This document shows positions 9,732 to 19,573 of a DNA stretch of 54,978 bases, one piece after another. Under the pieces are notes generated by a model that worked only from the letters and a program-made list of their open reading frames with translations, searched no databases and was not told where the DNA came from. The DNA lies in contig JAAFJN010000003.1 in the NCBI GenBank assembly GCA_013298845.1, positions 1 through 54,978 on the forward strand, written 5' to 3'. The position numbers and the translations under genes are program-made. The stretch's first letter is position 1, and every line of letters begins with the position of its first letter. Source of the stretch: Chitinophagales bacterium. GTDB lineage: Bacteria; Bacteroidota; Bacteroidia; Chitinophagales; Saprospiraceae.

Positions 9732-10142
9732 TTATCCTTTTCCATCGGCTTCTATGTTTTTGAATAATTGCCGGTGAACGTTTGAAAAAATAGTTTTTAC
9801 AAAAAACGGGACGGGCAAAAAGGTCTTAAAGGTAATGGTTTCTTGCACAAAGGTTGCTGATTCTTTTGGGGAAAGGGCGAATAAAATGTCAATGGTGACT
9901 ATTCCGAGCAAATTTGCCCGCATGTGCACTTCGTTTTGGTCGGTATTGGTACTAATGGTCGCGGTGTACCGGAGGTGCAACGGAATGAATCCCAATTGTA
10001 AGGTTTCGTAAAATCGGTACGTTTGATCGCTCATGTGCTCGTAGCGATAAATGGCGGGGTGTACGCGCACAAACTGCTCGGCATTGGCCAAAAAAGGGAA
10101 AACCTGCCCGATTGGGCGCTGTACTATGAACTCCAGTTTCAT
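9732..10142 (-). CDS. SRPBCC-superfamily (START/polyketide cyclase-like) protein
   Basis: A small cytoplasmic protein of 136 residues that starts MKLEFIVQRPIGQVFPFLANAE. That opening beta-strand, helix and PIxxVFxFLxN pattern is typical of SRPBCC helix-grip ligand-binding folds. The C-terminal long helix (FFVKTIFSNVHRQLFKNIE) fits too. The ligand is unknown. The ATG at 10142 is chosen over an upstream in-frame start because a perfect -7 box ends 7 bases before it. It is divergent from the metalloprotease gene at 10355. Confidence 0.7.
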   Translation of the reverse strand: MKLEFIVQRPIGQVFPFLANAEQFVRVHPAIYRYEHMSDQTYRFYETLQLGFIPLHLRYTATISTNTDQNEVHMRANLLGIVTIDILFALSPKESATFVQETITFKTFLPVPFFVKTIFSNVHRQLFKNIEADGKG

Positions 10143-10149
10143 CGTGCGA

Positions 10150-10157
10150 CAAAGGTA
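10150..10157 (-). promoter_or_regulatory. -7 box (TACCTTTG)
   Basis: A perfect TAnnTTTG on the minus strand, 7 bases upstream of the ATG at 10142. The remaining divergent region to 10354 must hold the promoter of the metalloprotease gene, but I see no clean consensus for it. Confidence 0.55.
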
Positions 10158-10354
10158 CTTGAACCCCAAAAATATTCCGGCATTCTTTCATTATTTCATG
10201 CGCTGCAAAGGCATAAACATCGTCAAAAAGTAGCCAATTGCCTAAATGACCGTCGGGTTACACAATGGGCTGGCTTACTTTTGTTTTTGAAATGCAAAAA
10301 CAACATTTATTAATACAATTTTAGCCTGACAGATTAAATATAAATCTACTAAAC

Positions 10355-13300
10355 ATGAACAAATTTTTTATTTCCTTTTTGGCCCTGGCCCTCGGTTTTT
10401 CCGTTGAAGGCTGGAGTCAAAACAATACCTCCAAATTTTGGCAGGAAACAACCGCCGGGTCGTACACGTTGCCCGAAACCGCCGTTCGGGAATTTGAGCC
10501 TGATACCTATCTTACGTACGCCCTTGATTACAGCGGGCTACTGTCCGAGTTATCCAAAGCCCCCATGGAATTCACCGCTGCGGGGAGCAACCAACCACTT
10601 CGGATAGCGTTTCCAATGGCCGATGGTTCCATCCAAATATTTGCCATTAACGAGTCCAAACTGGTGAGTGACCGCGTGTACAACAAGTTCCCGGATATTC
10701 GCTCGTACACCGGATATTCGCTCAAAGACCCCGCTACCAAAATCAAAATTACGGTATCGCCGGATTGGGGTTTTAAAGGCACCATCCGGAAAGCCGACCG
10801 CGGCATTGACTACATCGAAAGAGTGGCCCGTGGCAACCATAACTATTATATGGTGTACGACCGTCGCGCTTTCCCCACCCAGTTCTATCGCCCGGACTTG
10901 CAACAGGAACCGGATTTTGTGGAATTACCAGCGAGTGCCAACGATATTCACGACCACGATACCCCCGCTACCGCGGAACCGGTAGTGCCTCAGGAGCGCG
11001 ACGCACAGGCGATTACGCCCGTGGGCCTGAAAGTGTATCGCTTTGCCTGCGCCACGACGGGCGAATTTGCCCAGGACCACGGCGGCACCACGGCTTCGGT
11101 GCTGGCCGCAATGGTCAATTACGTGGCGCAGTTGAACGCTATTTACGAGCCGGAATTGGCCATTCGTTTGATTTTGATTGATAACGTGGAATCCATTTTG
11201 TTTCTTGATCCGGCAACTGATCCCTATACGGGTACGTTGGTGCCCGGCTGGCGCAGTCAAAACCCTCCTGCCATGATTTCGACGATTGGTTTCGACAGTT
11301 ACGATATTGGTCACCTTTTTGCGCGGTACATCGAAGGTCCCGTTTTGGGGCAGGCGTCGTTGTCCAGTTGTTGCACCGATTTTAAAGGATTGGCTTGTTC
11401 GGGCGGTAATTTGCCCTATGGCGACGCGTTTTTGAACACCATTGGCCACGAAATTGGCCACCAATGGTCGGCCGGCCACACGTTTAACAGTTGTAGCGGC
11501 AATGAAGGCGCGCTTTCGGTTTCATCAGCGTGTGAACCCGGCAGTGGTACGACCATCATGTCGTACGCCGGAGTCTGCGGTCCCGATAATATTTCGGGTG
11601 GTACGCTGGGCCTGTACTACAACGCTTGTTCGTTGTCCGAAATCCGGCAATTTATTCAGCAGGAAGCGGGTAGCACTTGCGGCGAAATCATCACGGCGAT
11701 GAACTCGGCCCCACAAGTGACCATTTTGACACCGACGGGGCTTACCATCCCGATCAGTACACCATTTGTACTAAAATCGGATGCAATTGATCCCGACGGC
11801 GACCCCTTGACTTATTGCTGGGAACAAGCCGATTTAGGGCCATCGGTGCCGCTGGGACAGGCGCAGGTGAACTCGCCGTTGTTCCGTTCGTACCCGCCTT
11901 CGCCCAATTCGGACCGGGTTTTCCCACGGTTGCAGGCCATTGCCCAAAACCAAAATAACCCCGCCGAATTGCTGCCTACCTACACCCGCAATATGCGCTT
12001 TTCGGTGACTGTTCGCGACGAAAAAATGGGCGGCGGCGGCGTTACCCTCGATACTATTTTGGTAAAAGTAAGCGCTAGCGCCGGTCCTTTCCGCGTCACT
12101 TACCCCACGGCCAATAGCATCGTGTGGCACCCGGGTGAATACCAAACGGTAACCTGGTCGGTGGCGAACTCAAATTTGGCGCCGGTAAATTGCCAAAAAG
12201 TCAACATCAAACTGAGTAAAGACGGTGGCCTGACGTACCCCATTACCCTGGCCCAAAATACCACGAACGACGGAGAAGCCTGTGTATTGGTGCCCGCCGA
12301 AATTGGAGCCGCCAACCGCATTATGGTGGAAGCCGCCGACAATATTTTCTTCGATATTTCCAATAATAATTTCCGGATTGAAGCCCCTACTGTTCCCGGT
12401 TTTGCCATTTGTACCGCCGAAACGGAGTACACCGTTTGTAATCCTTCGGGTTTGGCGTTGCCGGTGGGCAGCGGGGCCTGGGCTGGTTTTAACGAAGCCG
12501 TGACGTATTCCGTTCAGGATTTGCCCGTGGGTGCTACGGTTTCTTTTTCCCAAAATACAGCGCCCGCCGGTGATGATGTGGTGGCTAATTTTGATTTTGC
12601 GGGCACCCCTGAAGGCACTTATGAGGTGTTATTAATTGCCAATACCGCCTCCATTATTGATTCGGTTTCGCTTAAATTGACCGTTGTTTCCAATAATTTT
12701 GCGGGTTTAACGCTCACTACGCCGGTGGATGGTGCACCGGGTGTTTCCCAGTCTCCCTTGTTGCGCTGGACGGCCGTTGCCGATGCCAACCGATACCAGG
12801 TGCAGGTGGCGAGTAACCCGGCGTTTAATGCCGGAACCATCAACTTGGACAATGCTGCGGTAACGGCGGATTCGCTGCTGGCCAACGCCAGCCTGGAAAA
12901 AGGCACTTTGTACTACTGGCGCGTTCGCCCGATCAATGAATGCGGTACCGGCGACTGGGTTGGTCCGTTTGTATTTGCCACCCAGGTTGATGCGTGTTCC
13001 ACGTACGTGGCCACGGATGTGCCTAAAAACATTAGTTCGAGCAACACCAATCCCGTAGAATCACAAATTGTGGTATTGGCCAATGGTAGTATCAGCGATG
13101 TAAACGTTAAAAAAGTGGGTATTTTCCACGATGCCTTTTCTCAATTGGAAGTGCGCCTGATTGGTCCGGCGGGCGGCAATGGTGTTCGCTTGTTCAGCAA
13201 CCGTTGCGGCTTTTCGTCCATCACGATGGATGCCGGTTTCGACAATGCCGCTTCCATTACAACGTTCCCTTGCCCGCCCAATGGCGGGGTTAGTATCCGG

Positions 13301-14035
13301 CCATCTCAAATGTTATCGGCTTTTAACGGCCAAAACAGCGCCGGAACGTGGAAACTTTGGGTAAAAGACAACGAAACCGGCTCCGGCGGTTCGGTGGGTG
13401 CTTTTGAACTCGAAATATGTTCCGGGGTTTCGTTGAACCCGCCATTTATCGTGAACAATAGCCCGTTGGCATTGCCCAGCGGTACCAACGCTTCTATCCC
13501 CACGACGTTGTTGAAATCGGACGATAACGATAACACTGCCGCTGAGTTGCGGTATTACCTTTTGGCGACTCCTGTTAATGGTCAACTCTTTTTGGAAGGC
13601 TTTGGGGCAATGAGTGCCGGTGATTTTTTCACGCAGGCGCAGGTAGACCAAAATCAGGTGCGGTATTACGATTGGGGTTTGCAACAGGGTGGTGATGCGT
13701 TCCGCTTTGCTGTAACGGACCAAGAAGGTGGTTTGGTCGTGGGTACCTTTGTTATTGCGCCGGTTGTGGGTATCAATGACCTAAACCAGCGCATTGCTTT
13801 TTCGTTGGCCCCTAATCCCGCGCGCGAAACGGTGCGTTTGGATTTCGGCGATGGCTTAACTTCCAATGCCGACGTGCAATTGTTTAACGCGGCGGGTCAA
13901 CTGGTGCGCTCCTTTGTGATGGGGGCCGGAATTGCCTCCCGCGTGGTATCGGTGGCTGATTTGCCCGCCGGATTATACACCGTTGCGGTGCGTACCGCCG
14001 AAGGAACGGCTGTGCGTAAGTTGATGGTGGAATAA
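10355..14035 (+). CDS. Secreted reprolysin-like metalloprotease with P domain and T9SS sorting domain
   Basis: A 1226-residue exported protein. The signal peptide is MNKFFISFLALALGFSVEGWSQ. A propeptide-like region follows, then a metzincin-type zinc protease with HEIGHQWSAGH (H365, E366, H369, H375). Later domains are a fibronectin-III-like domain (about 785-875), a proprotein-convertase P domain (about 885-1025, ending in SAGTWKLWVKDNETG), a CSPG/cadherin-like repeat (about 1030-1140, with LFLEGFGAMSAGDFFTQAQV) and a type IX secretion C-terminal domain (SLAPNPARETV to the end). It is expected to be exported through the outer membrane and anchored or released, degrading extracellular protein. 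Length and layout match large Bacteroidota proteases. It converges on the VWA gene, and a heptamer array begins six bases after the stop codon. Confidence 0.9.
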   Translation: MNKFFISFLALALGFSVEGWSQNNTSKFWQETTAGSYTLPETAVREFEPDTYLTYALDYSGLLSELSKAPMEFTAAGSNQPLRIAFPMADGSIQIFAINESKLVSDRVYNKFPDIRSYTGYSLKDPATKIKITVSPDWGFKGTIRKADRGIDYIERVARGNHNYYMVYDRRAFPTQFYRPDLQQEPDFVELPASANDIHDHDTPATAEPVVPQERDAQAITPVGLKVYRFACATTGEFAQDHGGTTASVLAAMVNYVAQLNAIYEPELAIRLILIDNVESILFLDPATDPYTGTLVPGWRSQNPPAMISTIGFDSYDIGHLFARYIEGPVLGQASLSSCCTDFKGLACSGGNLPYGDAFLNTIGHEIGHQWSAGHTFNSCSGNEGALSVSSACEPGSGTTIMSYAGVCGPDNISGGTLGLYYNACSLSEIRQFIQQEAGSTCGEIITAMNSAPQVTILTPTGLTIPISTPFVLKSDAIDPDGDPLTYCWEQADLGPSVPLGQAQVNSPLFRSYPPSPNSDRVFPRLQAIAQNQNNPAELLPTYTRNMRFSVTVRDEKMGGGGVTLDTILVKVSASAGPFRVTYPTANSIVWHPGEYQTVTWSVANSNLAPVNCQKVNIKLSKDGGLTYPITLAQNTTNDGEACVLVPAEIGAANRIMVEAADNIFFDISNNNFRIEAPTVPGFAICTAETEYTVCNPSGLALPVGSGAWAGFNEAVTYSVQDLPVGATVSFSQNTAPAGDDVVANFDFAGTPEGTYEVLLIANTASIIDSVSLKLTVVSNNFAGLTLTTPVDGAPGVSQSPLLRWTAVADANRYQVQVASNPAFNAGTINLDNAAVTADSLLANASLEKGTLYYWRVRPINECGTGDWVGPFVFATQVDACSTYVATDVPKNISSSNTNPVESQIVVLANGSISDVNVKKVGIFHDAFSQLEVRLIGPAGGNGVRLFSNRCGFSSITMDAGFDNAASITTFPCPPNGGVSIRPSQMLSAFNGQNSAGTWKLWVKDNETGSGGSVGAFELEICSGVSLNPPFIVNNSPLALPSGTNASIPTTLLKSDDNDNTAAELRYYLLATPVNGQLFLEGFGAMSAGDFFTQAQVDQNQVRYYDWGLQQGGDAFRFAVTDQEGGLVVGTFVIAPVVGINDLNQRIAFSLAPNPARETVRLDFGDGLTSNADVQLFNAAGQLVRSFVMGAGIASRVVSVADLPAGLYTVAVRTAEGTAVRKLMVE

Positions 14036-14040
14036 AATAT

Positions 14041-14246
14041 TGAACACCGAACATCGAACATCGAACACCGAAGTGTAGGATGAGGAGGCAGCCTCACCAC
14101 ATTTAATCATCGGTACTAAAAAGCATGTATAAGCGTAAGCAATCCCGCTTAAACGCTGGATAATGCCACATAATGTTCTATGGAGTATTTATTACTTCGA
14201 TGTTCGGTGTTCGATGTTCGGTGTTCAAAATTCGATTCGGTGTTCA
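14041..14246. repeat. Inverted pair of YGAANAN heptamer arrays between convergent genes
   Basis: The left array (14041-14073) reads TGAACAC, CGAACAT, CGAACAT, CGAACAC, CGAAG. The right array (14195-14227) is its reverse complement at 31 of 33 positions, separated by 121 bases. A shorter degenerate continuation runs to 14246, where its TGA is the stop codon of the VWA gene. The pair could fold into one long stem at the ends of both converging transcripts. The 121-base loop contains no gene. Confidence 0.85.
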
Positions 14247-16829
14247 AAACCGTTTTTGCGCTTCTTTAATCATAAAAATCTCCGCGTTTTCGGGGGTAAT
14301 ACTGATGAGGTTGCCTCGGCCGCTGTCGGAAATGGTTTTCAGATTTTGACCGGGTTTGCTGCCAAATTTGAAGACCGACAACGTGATACCCGCTTCGGCG
14401 TGTTCCAAAATAAGGTCAATGGCCGATTTGGAGAGGTTAAAATCGCCGTCGGTGGCCAAAATAATGCGGTTGTTGCCGCCTACTTTAAAGTTCTGCCGGG
14501 CCGTTTGACAGGCCAGCCGAAGCCCTTCTTCAATGTTGGTGGTGCCGCCCGGTTTTAATTCTTCAATCGTTTCGGTAATGCGGTCCTTTTTTTTGCCCGA
14601 CGTGGGAGACAACAACACTTTGGCTTTGCCCGAAAAACTCACTACCGAAATTTCGTCTTCTTTGCGCAGCAATTGCGCCAAACGATTCATGGACGATTGC
14701 AACAACGAAAGCCGCTTTTCGAGGTTCATTGAGCCGGATACGTCCAGCAAAAACACGAGGTTATTGGGCACAAAACCTTCCAAAGAATAAAATTGCGCAC
14801 CCACGGCGGGCGGTTTTTCCAAATAAATGGTATCGCGAATGTACACCGTGTCGCGCTGCACCGACGGGTTTTTGTCGGCGGTAACGGGCGTTTGGGGTGG
14901 GGTAGCGGGCGGCGGCGTGGGTTTGGTAACGCCCGTCGTTGTGCGCGGCGGTGGCGGAGGTGCCAATTGGAATAAATCCATTTGGCGGGTATTTTTGAGC
15001 AAAGGCTGCCCCGATAATTCCACAAAACGATTGTAGTTGTCCACGATTTCGTTGTACAAATACGTAAAATCCGAGGGCTTTTTTTTGTCGGGTTGCCGGG
15101 CGTATTCCACCAGTCGCCGCGATTCCGTCCAGATGTCTTCGTACGGCGTATATGGGCAAAGGCCGTTGTAGCGCCCCAGTTTTTCGATGCCTTTTAAATT
15201 TTCAAATTGGTCCTGAATACTTTTTACGGCGGCGTTTTCCACGGCATCGGGGGAGAGGGTAACGGGTTTGGTGCCTTGGCGAAACTGCGTTTGGGCGGCG
15301 ACGAACAAGACTTTGTCAGCCCGCATCACGTTGGTGAGCGCGGCGTAACTGCGTTGCCACGAGGTTCCGGGGTTGGCAGCGGGCCACGATTGGTACATGG
15401 TTTCGACGGTAGCAAAGAGCGCTTCTTTTTTTTGGTCAAATTGCTCGAACAATACCACGTAGCGGTCGCGCACGCGCTCAACGGCGGCGTACCCTTCTTT
15501 TTGCCCGCGTTTTTCGCGCGAAAAATCCACCAAATATTGCCTCAAATCATTCATTTCGACCGATATATCCATGAGTTGTTGCGCCTGCGTCTCCAGTGGT
15601 GCGCGGTAAGCCTCCGGCAAGTGGCGGCTGAGGTAACGGGCATCGGCGAAGAGGCTGCGCGGCAGGGTATGGATATCGTAGTTGAAATACAGGCTCTTGC
15701 CTTCGGGATAAGGTTGGTAATACAGGTGGTTGTTGTTCAGCACCATCAGGAGGTAGTTATTTTTGCGGGCGCAGGTATTGGCAACATCCAAATACGCGTT
15801 GAGGGCCAAAGCGGCATTGGTCCCGATGGGTTTGGTTTGTGGTTGGGCCTGCCACGCGGGCAGGGGCGTATCCCGGAACGTTTTGACAGCCGTATCGGGG
15901 GGCGTATGGGTTTTGATCAACGCACATTTGGGCGTTGTTTGGGTCATTTTGACCAAATTCGCGCTCGGCGCGGCATCGGTGAATTGGTTATAAAACGGCA
16001 CCAGACAACCGTTGTATTGGTTGAGCATATCGCGGTAAAAGTCGTTGGCGTGCTGGTCCGATTCCTGGGTTTTGTAGTTGTAAGCATCCACGTAGTCTTT
16101 TTGGGTACCAAGGGCATCCCGGGCGCATTTGAGGAATGCAGTGTAATAACCGGAGGCCGGGTAATCTAATTTGACCGGGTGCGCTGCCGCATCATCCAGG
16201 GCGGCTTGGAACGTTTCGATGTGTTGTTGTACCTGGTCCAATGGCCAGCCGGTGTGGGCATCTTCGTAAAAATTATACCGCAACTGCGCCAACAAGTCGC
16301 GGTGCAGGGCCGCAATTCGGTGCATTTGGGTGTCGGCGGGATTGTTTTTTTTGGGAGATGCCGTTTCGATGGCATTTTCGTAGGTTTTTTTGCTTTGTTC
16401 AAATTCCGTCAAAACGGGCAATAATCCCGTTATCAGGTCCAATGCCCCGGCGTATTGGTCCTGTTTAAAAGTTTCCAACGTGCAATAGGTTTCGAGGGCG
16501 CGGCATTGTTGGGTGACTTTGGCCAAAGCCGCAGCGTACCCTTCGGCGGCGGCGCGCAGTGAAGGGCTGGCGTTGCCTTTTTGGGCCTGTTGCTGGTAAT
16601 AAGGCTCGTCGTTGAACGGACAACGGTACCGCAGTGCGTTAGAATGTTTCTCGCGGGTAATGCGCAAGGTTTGGTCGTACGCCTCCCGGAAACTTTGCAC
16701 GATATTTTCCACCTCTTTTGCGCTGGTATTCACCCATTGCACGTGGTTATTCAGGGTTTGCCGCGTGGGGTTTTGGGCGAAACCAGCGGCCAGAAGGAGG
16801 CAAAAGAGGGTTGTAATGGTGTGTTTCAT
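14244..16829 (-). CDS. Secreted von Willebrand factor type A domain protein
   Basis: An 861-residue exported protein beginning with a signal peptide (MKHTITTLFCLLLAAGFAQ). The ATG at 16829 is preferred over a frame extension because of the signal peptide and the -7 box at 16840. A long, largely helical region (about 20-640) is followed by a proline-rich linker (QLAPPPPPRTTTG and on) and a C-terminal VWA domain with an intact MIDAS motif (FLLDVSGSMN), plus the later T and D positions (GGTTNIEEG, ATDGDFN). VWA domains of this kind bind metal-dependent protein partners. The helical N-terminal part is not a family I recognise. It is probably a surface or periplasmic adhesion or scaffold protein. 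Its stop codon lies in a heptamer array. Confidence 0.8.
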   Translation of the reverse strand: MKHTITTLFCLLLAAGFAQNPTRQTLNNHVQWVNTSAKEVENIVQSFREAYDQTLRITREKHSNALRYRCPFNDEPYYQQQAQKGNASPSLRAAAEGYAAALAKVTQQCRALETYCTLETFKQDQYAGALDLITGLLPVLTEFEQSKKTYENAIETASPKKNNPADTQMHRIAALHRDLLAQLRYNFYEDAHTGWPLDQVQQHIETFQAALDDAAAHPVKLDYPASGYYTAFLKCARDALGTQKDYVDAYNYKTQESDQHANDFYRDMLNQYNGCLVPFYNQFTDAAPSANLVKMTQTTPKCALIKTHTPPDTAVKTFRDTPLPAWQAQPQTKPIGTNAALALNAYLDVANTCARKNNYLLMVLNNNHLYYQPYPEGKSLYFNYDIHTLPRSLFADARYLSRHLPEAYRAPLETQAQQLMDISVEMNDLRQYLVDFSREKRGQKEGYAAVERVRDRYVVLFEQFDQKKEALFATVETMYQSWPAANPGTSWQRSYAALTNVMRADKVLFVAAQTQFRQGTKPVTLSPDAVENAAVKSIQDQFENLKGIEKLGRYNGLCPYTPYEDIWTESRRLVEYARQPDKKKPSDFTYLYNEIVDNYNRFVELSGQPLLKNTRQMDLFQLAPPPPPRTTTGVTKPTPPPATPPQTPVTADKNPSVQRDTVYIRDTIYLEKPPAVGAQFYSLEGFVPNNLVFLLDVSGSMNLEKRLSLLQSSMNRLAQLLRKEDEISVVSFSGKAKVLLSPTSGKKKDRITETIEELKPGGTTNIEEGLRLACQTARQNFKVGGNNRIILATDGDFNLSKSAIDLILEHAEAGITLSVFKFGSKPGQNLKTISDSGRGNLISITPENAEIFMIKEAQKRF

Positions 16830-16839
16830 GTTTTTTGTA

Positions 16840-16847
16840 CAAAAATA
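16840..16847 (-). promoter_or_regulatory. -7 box of the VWA gene (TATTTTTG)
   Basis: A perfect TAnnTTTG on the minus strand, 10 bases before the ATG at 16829. It directly follows the T-tract of the upstream gene's terminator. Confidence 0.5.
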
Positions 16848-16849
16848 CC

Positions 16850-16887
16850 AAAAAAAATGCCCGCCGCACAAAAGCACGACGGGCATT
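16850..16887 (-). terminator. Rho-independent terminator of the glycosyltransferase gene
   Basis: A hairpin with 8-base arms (16856-16863 and 16880-16887, AATGCCCG and its complement), 29 bases past the stop codon of the gene at 16917. On the minus strand it runs into eight T residues (complement of 16850-16857). Confidence 0.8.
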
Positions 16888-16916
16888 AATTATATCGAAA
16901 TCAGAAATAAATCAGA

Positions 16917-18464
16917 TTAATCAACACTCAAGTGCTTCACGGAATAGAAAAAGATCGTTCCGAAACCAAAAGCCAACATCGAGTGGAACAGCACGAATGC
17001 CGTGTTGTCGGTGCGGTAACCCAAAATAACGGCGGATAAAAATACCAACGCCATAATACCTTCGGCAATGGTGATCCAACTGATTTTTTTGGCCACGTAA
17101 GATGCTTTTTTGAAGGTGTTTTGGTTTTTGTCAATCCCGTACTTTGGTGTGCGTACAAAAGAAGACGCTTTGCCCATGTAACCTTCAATCACCGCAATGG
17201 CGTTGTACAAAGACAAACCAAGGGAAATAGGCATAAAGGTGATAAACAAACCAAAGAAACGCAGTTTCTCCCAAGTTGTCGCCGGAACCTCGCGGTTAAG
17301 GGCAGCCGTGATGTTGGCCGTGTAAGAAATACCGGCAACGGAAAACAAACCAAGGATCGAGAACGACAGGAAGTGGGTAGAAATACCCAATTCGCGGAAC
17401 GCAAACGCCAACGGAATGGAACTGATAGCGGCAATAAACACCCAAAGGAACACACCGTAGGCCAATAATTGGCTGGTGGCATGCATTTTTTGAATCCAGG
17501 TGAGTTTGTTGGCGCCTTCCGTCCAGATCAGGTGAAACAATTTACGGGCGTTTTGCGCACCGCCTTTGTTCCAACGGAATTGTTGGGTTTTGAGACCGTT
17601 CATTTCCACCGGTAATTCGGCGGGGCTTTCCAATTTCTCGAGGTATTGAATTTTATAACCGAGAATTTGAGCGCGGAAACTCAAATCCAAATCTTCCGTG
17701 AGGGTATCGCTTTGCCAGCCGCCCGCTTCGTTGATTACTTTTTTGCGCCACAGGCCCGCTGTTCCGTTAAATTGGAGCAACAAGTTGCCGTAAGAGCGGC
17801 CCGCCTGTTCAACGGTAAAGTGTACGTTCAATTGCAACGCCTGTAAACGGGTCAAAAGGCTGTAATCTTTGTTGATGTGCTCCCAACGGGTTTGTACAAT
17901 CCCTACTTTTTCATCTTCAAAATAAGGCATGGTCGTGCGCAGGAAGTCTACCCGTGGTGTAAAGTCCGCGTCAAAAATGGCGATAAAATCGCTTTTTACG
18001 TGCGGCATTGCGTCTTGGAGGGCACCTGCTTTGTAACCTTGGCGGTTGACGCGGTGCAAATGCACAATGTCGAACCCTTTGGCTTTGTATTCGATCACTT
18101 TTTGGGCCACGATGTCCACCGTTTCGTCGGTAGAGTCATCGAGAATTTGAATTTGGAAGCGGCTTTTAGGATATTCCTGGGCAGCCACACAATCAATGAT
18201 ACGTTCTGCAACGTACATTTCATTAAACATGGGCAACTGCACCGTCACGAACGGCACTGATTCGTCGTCCGCGTCATATTTGCGATAAGTAATGGTCGGA
18301 TTGGCTTTATGGTACTTCTTGTAAAGGTACAGCAGGTGGAACTGCAATACGCAGTACACGGTTACCGCTGTCATGGCGAGGAAGTAGATAAAGAGCATTA
18401 AATAACCGAAATCAACAAACAACTGATAACGGAGTGCTTCGAAGAGCGAGTGAATGCCGAACAT
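16917..18464 (-). CDS. Processive-type family 2 glycosyltransferase (cellulose-synthase-like)
   Basis: A membrane glycosyltransferase of 515 residues. One helix lies at the N-terminus (about 17-45), then the GT-A domain with DDSTDE, DADFTP, TEDLD and the processive-enzyme motif QQFRW, then about four C-terminal helices. The set of D, D, D, Q(Q/R)xRW is that of cellulose-synthase-like and glucomannan-synthase-like enzymes, which use nucleotide sugars and push a chain through the membrane. The product cannot be told from sequence. It lies 44 bases downstream of a second, DPM1-like glycosyltransferase and is probably cotranscribed with it. Confidence 0.85.
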   Translation of the reverse strand: MFGIHSLFEALRYQLFVDFGYLMLFIYFLAMTAVTVYCVLQFHLLYLYKKYHKANPTITYRKYDADDESVPFVTVQLPMFNEMYVAERIIDCVAAQEYPKSRFQIQILDDSTDETVDIVAQKVIEYKAKGFDIVHLHRVNRQGYKAGALQDAMPHVKSDFIAIFDADFTPRVDFLRTTMPYFEDEKVGIVQTRWEHINKDYSLLTRLQALQLNVHFTVEQAGRSYGNLLLQFNGTAGLWRKKVINEAGGWQSDTLTEDLDLSFRAQILGYKIQYLEKLESPAELPVEMNGLKTQQFRWNKGGAQNARKLFHLIWTEGANKLTWIQKMHATSQLLAYGVFLWVFIAAISSIPLAFAFRELGISTHFLSFSILGLFSVAGISYTANITAALNREVPATTWEKLRFFGLFITFMPISLGLSLYNAIAVIEGYMGKASSFVRTPKYGIDKNQNTFKKASYVAKKISWITIAEGIMALVFLSAVILGYRTDNTAFVLFHSMLAFGFGTIFFYSVKHLSVD

Positions 18465-18508
18465 GAATAGTTAGCGTTAAATGTGAATTAATTAGTTTTT
18501 TATGTTTT

Positions 18509-19213
18509 TCAGAGACTTTTCAGTATCGTAATGATAATTTTCCAACCGGCTTTAATGGACCCTTTTACCGTTCCGCTGACTTTGCTGTGTCCGGCGGCGC
18601 GTTTGCGGTAGCGGGCGGGCACTTCGGTGCAACGGAGTTGGTGTTTGGCCGCTTTTACCTGCATTTCCACGGTCCAGCCAAAATTGGGGTCTTCCATGTT
18701 CAGTTGCAGCAGCGACGTCCACCGGATGGCCCGGAACGGGCCTAAATCGGTAAAGTGATAACCAAAAAACACGCGGATTAGCCAGGGAGCGAGCCAGTTA
18801 CCAAACTTCTGCGGGATGGTCATAGCACCGGGTTCCATGTTGCCCAGTGTTCGGGAGGCAATTACCATGTCCATGTTTTGGTCAATAATTGGCCCTGCCA
18901 CTTTTGGCAGGTCTTCGGGGTAGTCGGAATAATCACCGTCCAAAAATACCACAATGTGCGGCTGTTCGGACGAGGGCAAATTTTGGAGGTAACGCATACC
19001 GGCGAGACAAGCCGAGCCATAACCCCGTTTTTTTTCCGTTACCACAATGGCACCCAGCGCTTCTGCTACCTCGGCGGTACGGTCGGTAGAGCCGTTATCG
19101 CAGATAATAATGTGCCGTACCCAGTTTTTAGGAATATCTGCAATGACCAAAGGCAGTGCTTTTTCTTCGTTCCAAGCCGGTATTAGTACGTCAATTACTG
19201 GTGTTTTGCCCAT
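18509..19213 (-). CDS. Family 2 glycosyltransferase (dolichol-phosphate mannosyltransferase-like)
   Basis: A 234-residue enzyme with a GT-A fold: opening strand VIDVLIPAWNEE, ICDNGSTDRT, the metal-binding DGDYSD and the later GPFRAIRW segment typical of the DPM1/polyprenyl-phosphate glycosyltransferase group. It probably transfers a sugar from a nucleotide to polyprenyl phosphate at the cytoplasmic face. There are no membrane helices at the C-terminus, unlike GtrB-type relatives. It precedes the processive glycosyltransferase, with a -7 box at 19274 and an inverted repeat further upstream. Confidence 0.85.
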   Translation of the reverse strand: MGKTPVIDVLIPAWNEEKALPLVIADIPKNWVRHIIICDNGSTDRTAEVAEALGAIVVTEKKRGYGSACLAGMRYLQNLPSSEQPHIVVFLDGDYSDYPEDLPKVAGPIIDQNMDMVIASRTLGNMEPGAMTIPQKFGNWLAPWLIRVFFGYHFTDLGPFRAIRWTSLLQLNMEDPNFGWTVEMQVKAAKHQLRCTEVPARYRKRAAGHSKVSGTVKGSIKAGWKIIITILKSL

Positions 19214-19273
19214 TTTTTGTTAAAAAAGCCCTAAAAACCACCGAAGCCGTTTTTGGCGCTTTGATTAGCGATG

Positions 19274-19281
19274 CAAAGTTA
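19274..19281 (-). promoter_or_regulatory. -7 box (TAACTTTG)
   Basis: A perfect TAnnTTTG on the minus strand, about 60 bases upstream of the glycosyltransferase start at 19213. Confidence 0.5.
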
Positions 19282-19305
19282 AGGGAATCCGTTAAGAAAA
19301 CGTTA

Positions 19306-19337
19306 AAAAGTTTAACAGTAAACATTGTTAAACTTTT
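19306..19337. promoter_or_regulatory. 12-bp inverted repeat, candidate operator
   Basis: Arms AAAAGTTTAACA (19306-19317) and TGTTAAACTTTT (19326-19337) around an 8-base spacer. The centre lies 44 bases upstream of the centre of the -7 box at 19274-19281, a plausible activator position. It could also be an AT-rich terminator. The rest of 19214-19573 holds the truA terminator and nothing else I can see. Confidence 0.4.
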
Positions 19338-19494
19338 GCAAACGGCTGTTGCGTTATGCGTCGAAATGGGGCATTGAGCAAAATCATCTTTTGTAAAACG
19401 GCTTTTTGGCGCGGTTTTTCACAAATGAAATTGGGGAGATTGGGCTTTGCCAATTTTTATTTTGCCTTTTAAAAGGAGGGTGTTGGGGCTTTTT

Positions 19495-19523
19495 GTTAAA
19501 AAAATTAACAGCCCGCGGCGGGC
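19495..19523 (-). terminator. Probable terminator of truA
   Basis: A compact GC stem (GCCCG, CGG loop, CGGGC at 19511-19523) 51 bases beyond the truA stop codon, followed on the minus strand by TGTTAATTTTTTTAA. Confidence 0.5.
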
Positions 19524-19573
19524 AAAACCACGCGGGTTTGCGGGTGTACCATGCGGCGAAAAAGGAGCGGTAA

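Noticed and set aside
15207-16169. 320-codon antisense frame over the VWA gene
   Set aside because: Shadow frame; composition is that of a reverse-complemented coding sequence and no motif is visible.
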